In this document: positions 9,911-19,222 of the stretch, in pieces
How the letters are laid out: every line of letters begins with the position of its first letter
Numbering within the stretch: position 1 is the stretch's first letter
Assembly: GCA_913774625.1 (NCBI GenBank)
Contig: CAJYHL010000053.1
Span: 62,001 to 126,000 of the forward strand
From: an uncultured Acidovorax sp.
GTDB lineage: Bacteria > Pseudomonadota > Gammaproteobacteria > Burkholderiales > Burkholderiaceae_C
Length of the DNA: 64,000 nucleotides
Reading direction: 5' to 3'
Made by a program: the position numbers and the translations under genes
The notes under the pieces: generated by a model
What the model was told of the DNA's origin: nothing
Seen by the model: only the letters and a program-made list of their open reading frames with translations
Databases searched by the model: none

Positions 9911-10905
9911 TCGTTCGCTCCGTGCAGGGCGTAGAAGCGGGTGATGACCTCTTCGATGGGCAGCGCTTCCAGGCGGATGTCCTCCACCGCATGGGCCGCC
10001 GCCACCTGGGCGATGAGCGCGGGCGCGGGCATGGCGGCCGGGTCGAAGGCCAGCACCAGGCGCCGGCCGTCGCGTTCCTGCACCGTCACGCCGGGCAGGG
10101 CCAGGCAGTCGGGCGCCGGCCCGGCGAAGTCCACCACCAGGCGGCGTTCGGCCAGCACCTGGGCGCGCAGCGCATCGACCGGCGCATCGGCCAGCACGCG
10201 GCCATGGCCGATGACGATGACGCGGCCGGCCAGGGCCTCGATGTCGTGCATGTCGTGCGTGGTCAGCAGCACGGTGGTGCCGCGCTCGCGGTTGGCGCGC
10301 AGCACGAAGTCGCGCACCGCGAGCTTGGAGGGCGCGTCCAACCCGATGGTGGGCTCGTCCAGGAACAGGAGGGCCGGCTCGTGCAGCAGCGCCGCCGCGA
10401 TCTCGGCACGCATGCGCTGGCCCAGCGACAGCTGGCGCACGGGCTGGGCCAGCACGCCTTCGAGCCGCAGCAGCGCCACCAGCTCGTCGCGCGTGGCGCG
10501 GAAGCGCCGGGGATCGACGCGGTAGATGTCGCGCAGCAGGTCGAAGCCGTCTTCCACCGGCAGGTCCCACCAGAGCTGGCTGCGCTGGCCGAAGACCACG
10601 CCGATGCCGGCCACGTGGCGCTCGCGGTCGGCGAAGGGATCGCGCCCATCGACGCGCACGATGCCGCCGTCGGGCCGCAGGATGCCCGCGAGGATCTTGA
10701 TGGTGGTGGACTTGCCCGCGCCGTTGGGGCCGACGAAGCCCAGCAGCTCGCCGCGCTCCAGCGCGAAGGACACGCCCGAGAGCGCCTCCACCGTGCGGTG
10801 CCGGCGCTGCACCAGGCCGCGCACGGCTCCCCAGAGGCCGGGCGCGCGCTCGGCCACGCGGTAGGTCTTGACCAGGTTCTGTACGAGGATGTGCGGCTGC
10901 GGCAT
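9907..10905 (-). CDS. ABC transporter ATP-binding protein
   Basis: 332-residue nucleotide-binding subunit. Walker A is GPNGAGKST (about residues 59-67), the signature is LSLGQRMRAE, Walker B is LLFLDEPTIGLD, and the H-loop is LLTTHDMHDIE. A C-terminal extension of about 80 residues follows the ATPase core, as in exporters of the ABC-2 type. It is the first gene of the exporter operon and overlaps the permease start by 4 bp. The segment VVFGQRSQLWWDLPV after Walker A is characteristic of the subgroup paired with DUF990-like permeases. Confidence 0.9.
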   Translation of the reverse strand: MPQPHILVQNLVKTYRVAERAPGLWGAVRGLVQRRHRTVEALSGVSFALERGELLGFVGPNGAGKSTTIKILAGILRPDGGIVRVDGRDPFADRERHVAGIGVVFGQRSQLWWDLPVEDGFDLLRDIYRVDPRRFRATRDELVALLRLEGVLAQPVRQLSLGQRMRAEIAAALLHEPALLFLDEPTIGLDAPSKLAVRDFVLRANRERGTTVLLTTHDMHDIEALAGRVIVIGHGRVLADAPVDALRAQVLAERRLVVDFAGPAPDCLALPGVTVQERDGRRLVLAFDPAAMPAPALIAQVAAAHAVEDIRLEALPIEEVITRFYALHGANE

Positions 10906-10961
10906 GGGGGCGCGATGCTATCCGAAGCGCACCGCAGCGGGCGCGCGCCGGGGCATCGGAA

Positions 10962-11942
10962 TCAGGCGAAATGGTCGAACGAGGCCCAGCGCTGCGCGGG
11001 CAGCTCGCGGCCCGCGCCATCGACCAGCCGCAGTCCGCTGCCGGCCGCCTCGATGCGGCCGATACGCGCGACCGGCGTGGCCGACTGCCGGCCGGCGGCT
11101 TCGACGGCGCCGCGCTGCGCGGGCGGCGCGGTGAAGGCCAGCTCGTAGTCGTCGCCGCCCGCCAGCGCGCACTGGCGCAGCAGGTCTGGGTCCCAGGCGG
11201 CCGTGGCGCCGGCTTCGCCATCGCATGCTGCGATCAACCGCACGGCAGCGTCGGCTTCCACGCAGGCACCGACGCCCGATGCGCCCAGCACGTGGCCCAG
11301 GTCGCCCAGCAGGCCGTCGCTCAGGTCGATGGCGCTGGTGGCCACGCCGCGCAGCGCCTGGCCCAGCGCCACGCGCGGCGTGGGCCGCTCCAGCCGCTGG
11401 CGCGCGGCGGCCAGTACATCGGGCGCCAGGGCGATGCGGCCCTGCAGCGCCTCCAGCGCCAGCCGCGCATCGCCCAGCGTGCCGCTCACCCAGAGGTCGT
11501 CACCCACCTGCGCGCCGCTGCGCAGCAGGGCCTGGCCGGCCGGCACCTCGCCGAACACGGTGATGCAGATGTTGAGCGGCCCGCCCGTGGTGTCGCCGCC
11601 CACCAGCTCGCAGCCGTGCGCGTCGGCCAGGGCCAGCAGTCCGCCGGCGAAGGCTTCCAGCCAGCCGGCATCGGCCTGCGGCAGCGAAAGCGCGAGCGTG
11701 AATGCCAGGGGCCGCGCGCCGCAGGCTGCCAGATCGCTCAGGTTCACGGCCAGGGCCTTGTGGCCCAGGGCCGCCGGGTCCACGTCGGGAAAGAAGTGGC
11801 GGCCCTCCACCAGCATGTCGCTGGACACGGCCAGCTGCATGCCGGGCGCGGGCGCCAGCAGCGCGCAGTCGTCGCCCACGCCCAGCGCGGCGCGGCGCAC
11901 AGGCCGCTGGAAGAAGCGGCGGATCAGATCGAATTCACCCAT
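10962..11942 (-). CDS. thiL: Thiamine-monophosphate kinase
   Basis: 326-residue enzyme that phosphorylates thiamine monophosphate to thiamine pyrophosphate with ATP. Recognisable ThiL motifs: GEFDLIRRFF at the N-terminus, GVGDDCALL (residues 22-30), the SSDMLVEGRHF metal-binding stretch, and AVNLSDLAACGARP. Length fits the family (about 310-330). It follows the metallophosphoesterase gene by 54 bp on the same strand and precedes the ABC exporter ATPase by 56 bp. Its usual partners pgpA and pncC are at 4996-6077, separated by the exporter and the lipase. Confidence 0.95.
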   Translation of the reverse strand: MGEFDLIRRFFQRPVRRAALGVGDDCALLAPAPGMQLAVSSDMLVEGRHFFPDVDPAALGHKALAVNLSDLAACGARPLAFTLALSLPQADAGWLEAFAGGLLALADAHGCELVGGDTTGGPLNICITVFGEVPAGQALLRSGAQVGDDLWVSGTLGDARLALEALQGRIALAPDVLAAARQRLERPTPRVALGQALRGVATSAIDLSDGLLGDLGHVLGASGVGACVEADAAVRLIAACDGEAGATAAWDPDLLRQCALAGGDDYELAFTAPPAQRGAVEAAGRQSATPVARIGRIEAAGSGLRLVDGAGRELPAQRWASFDHFA

Positions 11943-11996
11943 GGGGCGAGGATAAGCGCTGCCTGGCCGCCGGAAAGCCGCCGCCCCGCCCCGGGC

Positions 11997-14282
11997 TCAG
12001 CTGGCGCGGGCCGTCAGCCACTGGCTGGGCGGCAGCGGCGCACCGACGATGCGGACCTCGCCCAGGCTGCCGAGGAAGCCCGTGGACATGCCGTCCGCCC
12101 ATTGGCCGCAACCGACGGCGAAGGGCTGCTGGCCGTTGACGTACTGCACGCCCTTCATGTTGCTGTTGTTGCGCAGCACCGGAGCGCCTTCCACGTACAT
12201 GGTGGTCGCGTAGCTGGCCGAAGGGTCGTTGACCACGGCCACGTGCAGCCACTGGCCGGCCGACACGCTGCCCGACCAGCAGGTCAGATTGGTCGCCTGG
12301 TCCGTCGGCACGATCTCCCACTGGAACTCCATCAGGTTCGAGAAGGCGAACATCAGCGAGGTGTCGCCCTCGCCGCTGCCGAAGCCGGGCAGGTGCGAGC
12401 GGGCGCCCAGCCGGTACAGGATGCCCATCCAGCCGTTCACCTTGGCGTCGAAGGCCGGGTCGATATAGACGAAGGCCTCCACCGTGTAGCCGTTGAGGAA
12501 CTGCTGCGCGTTCAATGCCGAGTTCTGCGCCGTGGTGAAGTACGAGGCGCGCACGTCCGTCGAGTTCAGGAAGCGCAGGCTGCCCGGCGCCGACGACAGT
12601 GGATGGCGGCTCCTGGACCACACCAGGTCGCCGCTCTGCCCCATGCCCGTGTTGAGCGCGATGGGATTGGCGCCGCCCGGGGCCGCATCGGCGATCTGCT
12701 GGCCGGCCTGGTAGGGAAACAGGTCGCCCTCGGCCGCCGTGGCGCTGTAGAAGCGCCAGTGGGCGAGCGTGCCGGCCACCTTGGGATAGTCGTCCGGCCC
12801 CGTGGCCGGGCGGCTCGCCGCCACGGTGGGGCTCTTGAAGTTGGTGAGGATGGTTTCCTTGGCCTGCTGCGTGAGGCTCTTGGTGCGCGTGCCGGGCTGC
12901 AGCGCGAAGGCCGGGTTGAAGCCGCCGAAGCGCGCAGCGAAGTCGATGCCGAGCGTGAAGTTCTGGTTGGCGTCGGGCAGCCAGGCCATGTCGAAGTTGT
13001 TCAGCTCCGCCTGCGGCTTGACCGGCACCCACGGCGAGAACGAGCTGGCCACGATCTTCTTGTTGGTCAGATCGAACTCGTACATGCGCATCAGGCCGTT
13101 GCCGCCCATGTAGGCCATCTGGTAGTCCACCACCATCAGCAGCACGTCATGGCCGAAGGCGTTCTTCTTGGTGGTGGTGCATGAGCCGTGGTAATGGCCG
13201 TTGACCGCCATGAAGATCTGGTCGTTGTTCTTGATCAGCCGGTCCCACATGTAGCTGGAATAGGCCGTATCCACCGCCGTCGTGCCGTCGGGCCCGATGC
13301 CCATCAGCTGGTGGTTGATCAGGATCACCGGCAGCGTCGGATGCTGGCCGATCACCTGGTTGGCCCAGGCGATGGCATCGTCGGACGCGCGCCAGGACAT
13401 CGACAGCACCAGCCAGCTGTTGCCCTCGGCCTGGAAGACGTGGAACTCGTGGAAGCCCGAGGAATGCCGCCCGCCGAAGGTGCTCTGCTGCGCCGCCCGC
13501 GCGGCGGGAAAGACCTTCAGGTAGGGCTCGAACAGGCCCTGCCGGCGGCTGCCGCCGTCCTGGTAGCCGTCGGTGTTGTCGAAGCCGGTGACGCCCACGC
13601 CCCAGTCCGGGCCCCATTGCATGTTGGAGCCGATGGCGCCCACGTCATGGTTGCCGGCGCAGATGGAATACGGGCACTTGGCCTGCTCCAGCACCTGCAT
13701 GGCCTGGCTGGCCAGGTCCCATTCCCTCAGCACCGTGTTGGCTGCGACCTGGCCATTGCCCACCAGGTCGGTGGAGGCCGACCAGGGCGAGGTCTTCTCG
13801 GAATTGAAGTACCACGACTGGTCCACCACGTCGCCCAGATGCATGGTGAAAGCCGTGTTGAGCGACTGCGCGTTCTGCGCGATCCACTGCGTCTGCGCCT
13901 TGAAGGGATTGTTGTAGCGCGGGTCGATGTCCGGGTACAGCTTCTGGTAGAGCGTGCCCATCTTCTGGGACGCATAGCGCGAATAGAACTGCGTGTCGGG
14001 CAGCACCATCAGCGAAAAGGCCGAGCTGGCAGCCGCCGCGGGGGCCGGCGGCTGCGGGGCCGCTGGCGGCGCCGCCGGCGTGGCGGCTCCGCCACTGCCG
14101 TTGACGCTGCTGCTGCCGTCGCTGCTGGCGCCGCCACCGCAGGCGGTCAGCAGGCCGGACATGCCGGCGGCCGAGCCGGCCAGAAAGGCCTTGAGCAGGC
14201 GGCGGCGCTGCACTTCGTTGACGCGCGCCAAGTCATCGATGCTCGTGGGTTGAACATCTGCGGGAGTCTGTCGGTCTTTCAT
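11997..14282 (-). CDS. Secreted metallophosphoesterase with C-terminal LamG-like domain
   Basis: 761-residue exported protein. The N-terminus has an RRRLLKAFLAGSAAG run (residues 26-40, Tat-like) leading to LLTAC with a cysteine at 48, so it may be a Tat-exported lipoprotein; a low-complexity Gly/Ser/Ala/Pro linker follows (49-87). The calcineurin-like metallophosphoesterase domain shows all metal ligands in order: D96 in LPDTQ, LGD (149-151), GNHD (210-213), INHQ (322-325) and NGHYHG (361-366). About residues 545-755 resemble a concanavalin/LamG-like module that could bind carbohydrate or surface polymers. Phosphodiesterase or phosphatase activity is inferred; the substrate is unknown. Confidence 0.82.
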   Translation of the reverse strand: MKDRQTPADVQPTSIDDLARVNEVQRRRLLKAFLAGSAAGMSGLLTACGGGASSDGSSSVNGSGGAATPAAPPAAPQPPAPAAAASSAFSLMVLPDTQFYSRYASQKMGTLYQKLYPDIDPRYNNPFKAQTQWIAQNAQSLNTAFTMHLGDVVDQSWYFNSEKTSPWSASTDLVGNGQVAANTVLREWDLASQAMQVLEQAKCPYSICAGNHDVGAIGSNMQWGPDWGVGVTGFDNTDGYQDGGSRRQGLFEPYLKVFPAARAAQQSTFGGRHSSGFHEFHVFQAEGNSWLVLSMSWRASDDAIAWANQVIGQHPTLPVILINHQLMGIGPDGTTAVDTAYSSYMWDRLIKNNDQIFMAVNGHYHGSCTTTKKNAFGHDVLLMVVDYQMAYMGGNGLMRMYEFDLTNKKIVASSFSPWVPVKPQAELNNFDMAWLPDANQNFTLGIDFAARFGGFNPAFALQPGTRTKSLTQQAKETILTNFKSPTVAASRPATGPDDYPKVAGTLAHWRFYSATAAEGDLFPYQAGQQIADAAPGGANPIALNTGMGQSGDLVWSRSRHPLSSAPGSLRFLNSTDVRASYFTTAQNSALNAQQFLNGYTVEAFVYIDPAFDAKVNGWMGILYRLGARSHLPGFGSGEGDTSLMFAFSNLMEFQWEIVPTDQATNLTCWSGSVSAGQWLHVAVVNDPSASYATTMYVEGAPVLRNNSNMKGVQYVNGQQPFAVGCGQWADGMSTGFLGSLGEVRIVGAPLPPSQWLTARAS

Positions 14283-14703
14283 CGGGATCTCTGAAATGAA
14301 GTGAGCCCGGCGCTTCGGAATAAGCGCCGAAGGAATTCAGATGATCCGGACGCCGTGAGACAAGGCGATGGCATCGCGCATGCCGAGGTCTCTTCTCCGC
14401 TTTCAGCTTTCGTTCAGCTGCTGCATGCATACACACATGAACCATCTCTTTGCCCTCGGCCGCCTCTGCGCAGGCAAGGACGAGAGTCCCCACGGGGGGC
14501 TGTCGCAGAAGCCTCCGATCGGGCCGGCCCCCGGCCACGCCGTCCCAGCAGGCCGACGGCGAATCAGAACCGCCCCGCGAATCCGTTTTCCATGATGGCC
14601 GCCCTGCCACAGCCCTGCAGCGAGCCCGAGCCGATGCGGCCCATCCCCGGGGACCGGACCTTCTGTCGCTCAAGGGGAGCCGAGGACCATGCTGCTGCTG
14701 CGC
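14283..14703. other. Intergenic region upstream of the metallophosphoesterase gene
   Basis: 421 bp between two minus-strand genes, with no convincing gene. An inverted repeat GGCGCTT-6 bp-AAGCGCC lies at about 14309-14328, within what would be the leader of the metallophosphoesterase mRNA. The rest is ordinary GC-rich sequence, with a less GC-rich patch near 14395-14450 that may hold the promoter. The short frames here overlap each other on both strands and lack family features. Confidence 0.5.
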
Positions 14704-16035
14704 TCAGGACAGCAGCGGCTGCACTCCGATGCCGCGTCCGCACGCGGAAGCGCGTGACGCCAGCGCAGCTGCCGTCGCCGTCGCTTCGGCGGCGACCGTG
14801 CTCGCATCCCACGCGACGATGGCCTTCGCCGGCTTGAGCCAGGAGGGCTGCAGCTCCGGGACCTGGATCAGGAAGCCCTGCAGCCCGCGTGCCCCAGACT
14901 GCTGCACCGCCGCGAATTCGGCGGCGGTTTCTATGCCCTCCACCACCACGCAGGGGCACAGCACCGCGCAGGCCGCGACGAGATCGCGCAGCATGTCCGG
15001 CCGCCCGGGCGACTGCAGGGCATGGGCCAGCAGGCTGCGGTCCATCTTCACCACGTCGGCCTGCGAGCGCGCGAGGAATTCGAGGGTGCTGTGGCCGGCC
15101 CCCATGTCGTCGATGGCGATGCTCGCTCCACAGGCCCGCAGCCGCGCCAGCAGCGCGAAGGCGGCAGCCGATGCAGGCACCGCGCTGGTCTCGGTGATCT
15201 CCAGCACCAGCCTTCCGGCGATCAGGGGATGGGCTGCGAGATGGGCGAGCAGCAGCCGCCACCACGCTGCATCGCGCAGCGACGTGGCCGAGACGTTGCA
15301 GCCCAGGCGCTGCTGCGGGTGCGCGTGCAGCAGCTGAACGCAGGTCCAGACCACGCACCGGTCCAGCCGCACGGCACCGCCGGTGCGCTCCAGCGCCATG
15401 ATGGCCTGCGGCACGTTGAAGGCTCCCTGCCCGCCCGGATCCGCATGGCGCAGCAGGGCCTCGTGGTAGAGCACCGCGCCATCCGTGCGCAGGATGGGCT
15501 GGAAAGCCAGGGCCAGGGCACCGTCTTCCAGCGCGTCGAGCAGCATGCCCGCCTGCAGCAGATCGGAGCGCAGGGTGCCGACGGCCACCGCCGGCAGCCC
15601 ATCGTCGCCGGGCGCATCGCCGCCCTGGGCGAAGGCTTCCTGGACATCGGCGGGCGCGCGGTCGTCCGCCCGGTAGAAGACGTCGAGTCCGACCTGCAGG
15701 TAGATGCGGCATCCGGCGCTCACGATCGGCCGGCCTTCGATTTCCGCGCGCAGCCGTTCGAGCAGGCAATCCAATGCGGCGGCCGATGCGTAAGCCGCTG
15801 GCAGATCGATCAGGAACACGGCGCGTTCGCCCGACAGGCTGTGCGCCGGGAAACCGCATCCGTGCAGACGTTCGGCGACGCTCTCTTGCACATGGGCGCT
15901 CAAGCTCGCGCCGTATGCCAGCATCAGCAGATCCAGATTGGCGATGTGGACGATCACCGTTGCCGGCCTGCGCGCCGAGCCATCCCCCTCCGCGAGAAGG
16001 GGCTGGGAAATGGGAGGGAGAAACGCCAGCGACAT
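14704..16035 (-). CDS. EAL-domain c-di-GMP phosphodiesterase
   Basis: 443-residue predicted cyclic-di-GMP phosphodiesterase. Residues 1-150 look like a worn-down GGDEF fold without a GGDEF motif. The EAL domain (about 165-405) keeps the catalytic set: EALLR (192-196), N247 in NVSAT, E282 in EITET, D309-D310 in IDDMGAGHS, K330 and E367 in VEGIET. So it is probably active even though the loop-6 motif reads DDMGAGH rather than DDFGTGY. No membrane segment or sensor domain is seen. It is divergent from a small HTH regulator, and the shared 128-bp region holds a well-formed promoter and operator for that regulator. Confidence 0.88.
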   Translation of the reverse strand: MSLAFLPPISQPLLAEGDGSARRPATVIVHIANLDLLMLAYGASLSAHVQESVAERLHGCGFPAHSLSGERAVFLIDLPAAYASAAALDCLLERLRAEIEGRPIVSAGCRIYLQVGLDVFYRADDRAPADVQEAFAQGGDAPGDDGLPAVAVGTLRSDLLQAGMLLDALEDGALALAFQPILRTDGAVLYHEALLRHADPGGQGAFNVPQAIMALERTGGAVRLDRCVVWTCVQLLHAHPQQRLGCNVSATSLRDAAWWRLLLAHLAAHPLIAGRLVLEITETSAVPASAAAFALLARLRACGASIAIDDMGAGHSTLEFLARSQADVVKMDRSLLAHALQSPGRPDMLRDLVAACAVLCPCVVVEGIETAAEFAAVQQSGARGLQGFLIQVPELQPSWLKPAKAIVAWDASTVAAEATATAAALASRASACGRGIGVQPLLS

Positions 16036-16095
16036 GGGTGATCAACCGAAGACTTATTCAATGCAAATGCCTATCAACTCCATCGCCGACGGTAA

Positions 16096-16124
16096 TCGAT
16101 TTTTACCAAACCGGTAAATAGTAT
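16096..16124 (+). promoter_or_regulatory. Promoter with operator palindrome in its spacer
   Basis: Reading toward the HTH gene: -35-like TCGATT (16096-16101), then a 17-bp spacer, then -10-like TAGTAT (16119-16124). The spacer is exactly the inverted repeat TTTACC-AAACC-GGTAAA (16102-16118). A further GGTAA at 16091 pairs with TTACC at 16103-16107, giving overlapping half sites. A repressor here would block the HTH gene and possibly the divergent EAL gene. The likely ligand is the HTH protein itself (inferred). Confidence 0.55.
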
Positions 16125-16163
16125 TGTGAAATCTGCAACGAGCAGGCCATAGGGTCAACTGCT

Positions 16164-16676
16164 ATGGCGAAAAGTGTTCATGGCGAGGAGACCAAGGCGT
16201 TTGCGGCGCGGCTGCGGCTGGCGCTGGAGGGGGCTGGCGTGCGCCCGTCTCCTTCCGTGGTCGCACACGAGTTCAATCTGCGCTACTGGGGGAAGAGCAT
16301 CACGGCGCACACGGCGCGTGCATGGCTGGCGGGCGTGGCCATCCCCATGCAGGACAAGCTGCGCACGCTGAGCGACTGGTTGAAGGTGAGCCCTGACGAG
16401 CTGCGCTTCGGCGGGCGCAGCAGTTCGCTCGACAGCCTGGTGCGGGAGGCCGACCCGTCGCTGGGCGAACTCAACCTGCAGGACCGGGAGATGCTGGCGC
16501 GCTATCTGACGCTGCAGCCGGCGCAGCGCAAGACGGTGCAGGAAGTCGTCCACGCCCTGTCGGTGGCGGCGCATATGGCGGCGGCGCCCCGCCACCTGTC
16601 GCCGGCGGCGAAGCAGCCCGCAGCGCCGCCGGTCAGCCCCCCGCGCCGCGGAAGCGCTGCGCGGCCTGCCGACTGA
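16164..16676 (+). CDS. Small HTH transcriptional regulator
   Basis: 170-residue protein. The first 90 residues form a helix-turn-helix of the lambda-repressor-like type used by some accessory-gene regulators: the stretch [20 protein letters not shown] (about residues 45-64) reads as the recognition region, followed by [18 protein letters not shown]. The second half is helical and ends in a Pro/Ala/Arg-rich tail. It is divergent from the EAL gene. Its last 44 bp overlap, tail to tail, the end of the YbdK-type gene on the other strand. Autoregulation through the inverted repeat in its promoter is likely. Confidence 0.7.
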   Translation: MAKSVHGEETKAFAARLRLALEGAGVRPSPSVVAHEFNLRYWGKSITAHTARAWLAGVAIPMQDKLRTLSDWLKVSPDELRFGGRSSSLDSLVREADPSLGELNLQDREMLARYLTLQPAQRKTVQEVVHALSVAAHMAAAPRHLSPAAKQPAAPPVSPPRRGSAARPAD

Positions 16677-17757
16677 CCTCGGCCAGCAGCTGCTCCTCGC
16701 GCTGGCGCTCGCGCAGCCAGCGCGCGTCGTTCTGGCCGACCGCGGCCTCGCTGTGCAGCATGTGCAGCGCGCCCGAGGCGCCGTGCGCGCCCGAATGGCG
16801 CGCGATGTGGTCGATGGTCTGCAGGATGTGGTCGCGCAGCGGCATGTGCTCGCCGGTGGCGGGATCGACATAGACCGCCTCCATGCCGAAGCGGCAGGCC
16901 TGGAAACGGTTGTAGGTGTAGACCAGGTAGTCGTCCTCGCTGGGCGTGAAGGGCTGCTCGGCCAGGAACCAGGCGCCCAGCGACTGCACGAAGGCCGATA
17001 GCGCAGCGGCGCGCTCGATGGTGAGCGGCGTGTCGAACACGCGGATCTCGATGGTGCCGAACTCGGGCTTGGGGCGGATGTCCCAGTAGAAGTCCTTCAT
17101 GCTCTTGACCACGCCGGTGCGGGTCATCTTGCCGAAATAGGTCTCGAAGTCCTTCCAGGTCAGCACCATGGGCGCGCGGCCCGAGAGCGGGAAGGCGAAC
17201 ACCGAATTGAGCCGTGCCGAATCGAAGGCCGTGTCCTGTCCCTGCACGTAGGGGCTGGAAGCCGACAGCGCGATGAAGTGCGGGATGTAGCGCGACATGC
17301 GGTGCAGCATCAGCAGCGCCTCGTCGGCGCCCGGGCAGCCGATATGCACGTGCTGGCCGAAGATGGTGAACTGCTTGGACAGATAGCCGTAGAGCTGCGA
17401 GAGCTCCTGGAAGCGCGGCTTGTCGTAGATGCGGCGCTCGTGCCACTGCTGGAAAGGGTGCGTGCCGCCGCCCACGACGGCGATGTTGAGCTTGTCGGCG
17501 CTCCGGACCAGCGCGTCGCGGATCTGCGTGAGCTGGCCCAGCACCTCGCTGCCCGAATGGCAGATGCCGGTCGAGATCTCGATCATGCTGTTGGTCATCT
17601 CGGGCACCACGCTGCCGGGCAGCGGCTGCCTGGCCATCAGGCGCAGCATGTCTTCGGCGTAGGGGGCCAGGTCGTAGTCGTGGGTGTTGACGAGCTGCAG
17701 TTCCAGCTCGACGCCCAGCGTCAGCGGCTCGGAATGGTGGAAGGCTTCAAGACTCAC
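16633..17757 (-). CDS. YbdK-type carboxylate-amine ligase (glutamate-cysteine ligase 2 family)
   Basis: 374-residue member of the GCS2 family related to E. coli YbdK, a weak glutamate-cysteine ligase whose physiological role is unclear. Family motifs: [13 protein letters not shown] (residues 12-24), [14 protein letters not shown] (51-64), [17 protein letters not shown], and [12 protein letters not shown]. Length matches the family (about 370). The start is GTG 17757, giving [11 protein letters not shown] as in relatives, and overlaps the end of the antiporter gene by 11 bp, so the two are co-transcribed. Its C-terminal codons overlap the convergent HTH gene. Confidence 0.9.
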   Translation of the reverse strand: MSLEAFHHSEPLTLGVELELQLVNTHDYDLAPYAEDMLRLMARQPLPGSVVPEMTNSMIEISTGICHSGSEVLGQLTQIRDALVRSADKLNIAVVGGGTHPFQQWHERRIYDKPRFQELSQLYGYLSKQFTIFGQHVHIGCPGADEALLMLHRMSRYIPHFIALSASSPYVQGQDTAFDSARLNSVFAFPLSGRAPMVLTWKDFETYFGKMTRTGVVKSMKDFYWDIRPKPEFGTIEIRVFDTPLTIERAAALSAFVQSLGAWFLAEQPFTPSEDDYLVYTYNRFQACRFGMEAVYVDPATGEHMPLRDHILQTIDHIARHSGAHGASGALHMLHSEAAVGQNDARWLRERQREEQLLAEVSRQAAQRFRGAGG

Positions 17758-19018
17758 GGGCGTTGTCTCCGGTGGGGTTGCTGCGGCCGGCGCGGGTGAG
17801 CGGCGCCCAGGGCTTGGAGCTCTCGCCCGCGCGGTAGATGGCCACGGTGGCGATCACCGCGCCCAGCACCTCCATCAGCAGGATGGCCGGCAGTGCCACG
17901 CTGGCGATCAGCCGCCCGGTGGAGACCGAGGCCACGGCGAACTGCGAGGCGATCAGCAGGGCGATGGCGGACATCGGCGTCATCGCGCAGCTGACCCAGA
18001 GCGCCTGGCGCCAGCTGGCCCCGCTGCCCACGTTGCCCACGGCCACGCCCAGCGCCTTGGCCACCAGGCGCACGGCGATCAGCGCCAGCACCACGCTGGC
18101 CACCGGCCCGCTCCAGTCGGCCTGGGCGGCCACCGTGGAAACGAGCACGAACATCAGCATGGTCAGCAGCGACGAGGTGGTGCCCAGCTGGCGCGGCCAG
18201 GCCCAGGGGCGCGGATTGAGCTGCTTGAGCAGCATGCCCGCCAGCAGCGCCGCCAGCGGGGCCGAGCCACCCATGAACGAGGCCACCGTGGTGGCGGCGG
18301 CCACCAGGGAGAGCAGCAGGATGGAGGTGTTCTCGCTGGTGGGATTCATGAAGCGCAGCGCCATGCGCAGGGCCAGCGCCAGCACGCCGCCCACGATGAC
18401 GGAAACGCCCAGCACCACCATCACCGGATAGATGGTGTCGGCGAAGCGCGCGGCCGGGCGGTTGATGAGTTCGGCCTGGGCGCTGCCCAGGGTCAGGGCA
18501 TAGAGCGTGGAAAGGGTCGCCAGCACGATGGCGCGGTCGGTGACCGGGCCGGCCGCCCGCGTGTCGTGGACCACGCGGGTCAGCACGGCGGGCGATGCGG
18601 CCATGGCCACCAGCGCCAGCGGGCCGGCGGCGCGGGCGGGCACCTCCAGCCAGATCAGCGCCCAATAGACGGCGAAATAGGTGAACGCGGATTCGGCCAG
18701 GCTCTGCACCAGCACCATGGGGTTGTGGCGGAACCAGCGCAGCGGAATGCGCGCGCCGGCCTCGAACAGCACCAGCGAGATGCCCAGCTCCAGCAGGAAG
18801 AGGCCTATGCCCTGCAATGGCCAGACCACCCCGCTGAAGCCCAGCAGCCCCACCACGGTGCCGACCAGCGTATAGCCCACCACCTTGGGCAGGCCCGTGT
18901 GGCGCTGCAGCACGTAGCCCGCGATGGCGGCCACGGCCAGCAGCAGCGACCACTGCACCGTGGGCAGCCCGGCCGAGGGGCGCAGCCATTGCGCCCAGAA
19001 GCTCATCAGCTCATTCAT
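17747..19018 (-). CDS. Cation/proton antiporter (CPA2/KefB-like, membrane domain only)
   Basis: 423-residue membrane protein with about 12 hydrophobic helices, of the CPA2 sodium/hydrogen exchanger type. The [19 protein letters not shown] segment and the [20 protein letters not shown] segment (about residues 70-90) match the family's helices 2 and 3, which line the ion pathway. It lacks the C-terminal RCK/TrkA domain of KefB/KefC, so it is more like a short antiporter. It forms a two-gene unit with the YbdK-type gene through an 11-bp overlap. If that partner makes a gamma-glutamyl thiol, a glutathione-gated role is conceivable but unproven. Confidence 0.85.
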   Translation of the reverse strand: MNELMSFWAQWLRPSAGLPTVQWSLLLAVAAIAGYVLQRHTGLPKVVGYTLVGTVVGLLGFSGVVWPLQGIGLFLLELGISLVLFEAGARIPLRWFRHNPMVLVQSLAESAFTYFAVYWALIWLEVPARAAGPLALVAMAASPAVLTRVVHDTRAAGPVTDRAIVLATLSTLYALTLGSAQAELINRPAARFADTIYPVMVVLGVSVIVGGVLALALRMALRFMNPTSENTSILLLSLVAAATTVASFMGGSAPLAALLAGMLLKQLNPRPWAWPRQLGTTSSLLTMLMFVLVSTVAAQADWSGPVASVVLALIAVRLVAKALGVAVGNVGSGASWRQALWVSCAMTPMSAIALLIASQFAVASVSTGRLIASVALPAILLMEVLGAVIATVAIYRAGESSKPWAPLTRAGRSNPTGDNARES

Positions 19019-19036
19019 GTCTTGGTCAATCCTCTT

Positions 19037-19054
19037 GGAACGTGTTCACGATCT
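19037..19054 (+). repeat. Copy of the 21-bp AGAACGTGTTNACGATCT repeat
   Basis: GGAACGTGTTCACGATCT, the short repeat also found at 23206, 23226, 26651, 26903, 40615, 54541 and, degraded, at 59008 and 60063. It lies 18 bp upstream of the antiporter start. This is the one clear copy that is not next to a stop codon. Confidence 0.65.
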
Positions 19055-19135
19055 GGGCTCCGGAGCGATGGTGGCAGCCCGCGGCGCCGCAGAGACCGCC
19101 CTGCCCCTGGGCGGCATGGGGGTAAGGCGCTGCGG

Positions 19136-19158
19136 CCGGGCGCTCATGGAGCGCCCGG
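19136..19158. terminator. Hairpin after the Gcr gene
   Basis: CCGGGCGCTC-ATG-GAGCGCCCGG, a perfect 10-bp stem with a 3-bp loop, lies 65 bp after the stop of the minus-strand Gcr-family gene. There is no clear T run on the minus strand, so it may be a transcript-end stabiliser rather than a true intrinsic terminator. Confidence 0.4.
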
Positions 19159-19222
19159 CAAAGGCCCGAATCTACCCGCCAAGCACCCGGCGCCCCTGTA
19201 GGACACCGGCGGCGATGGGTCT

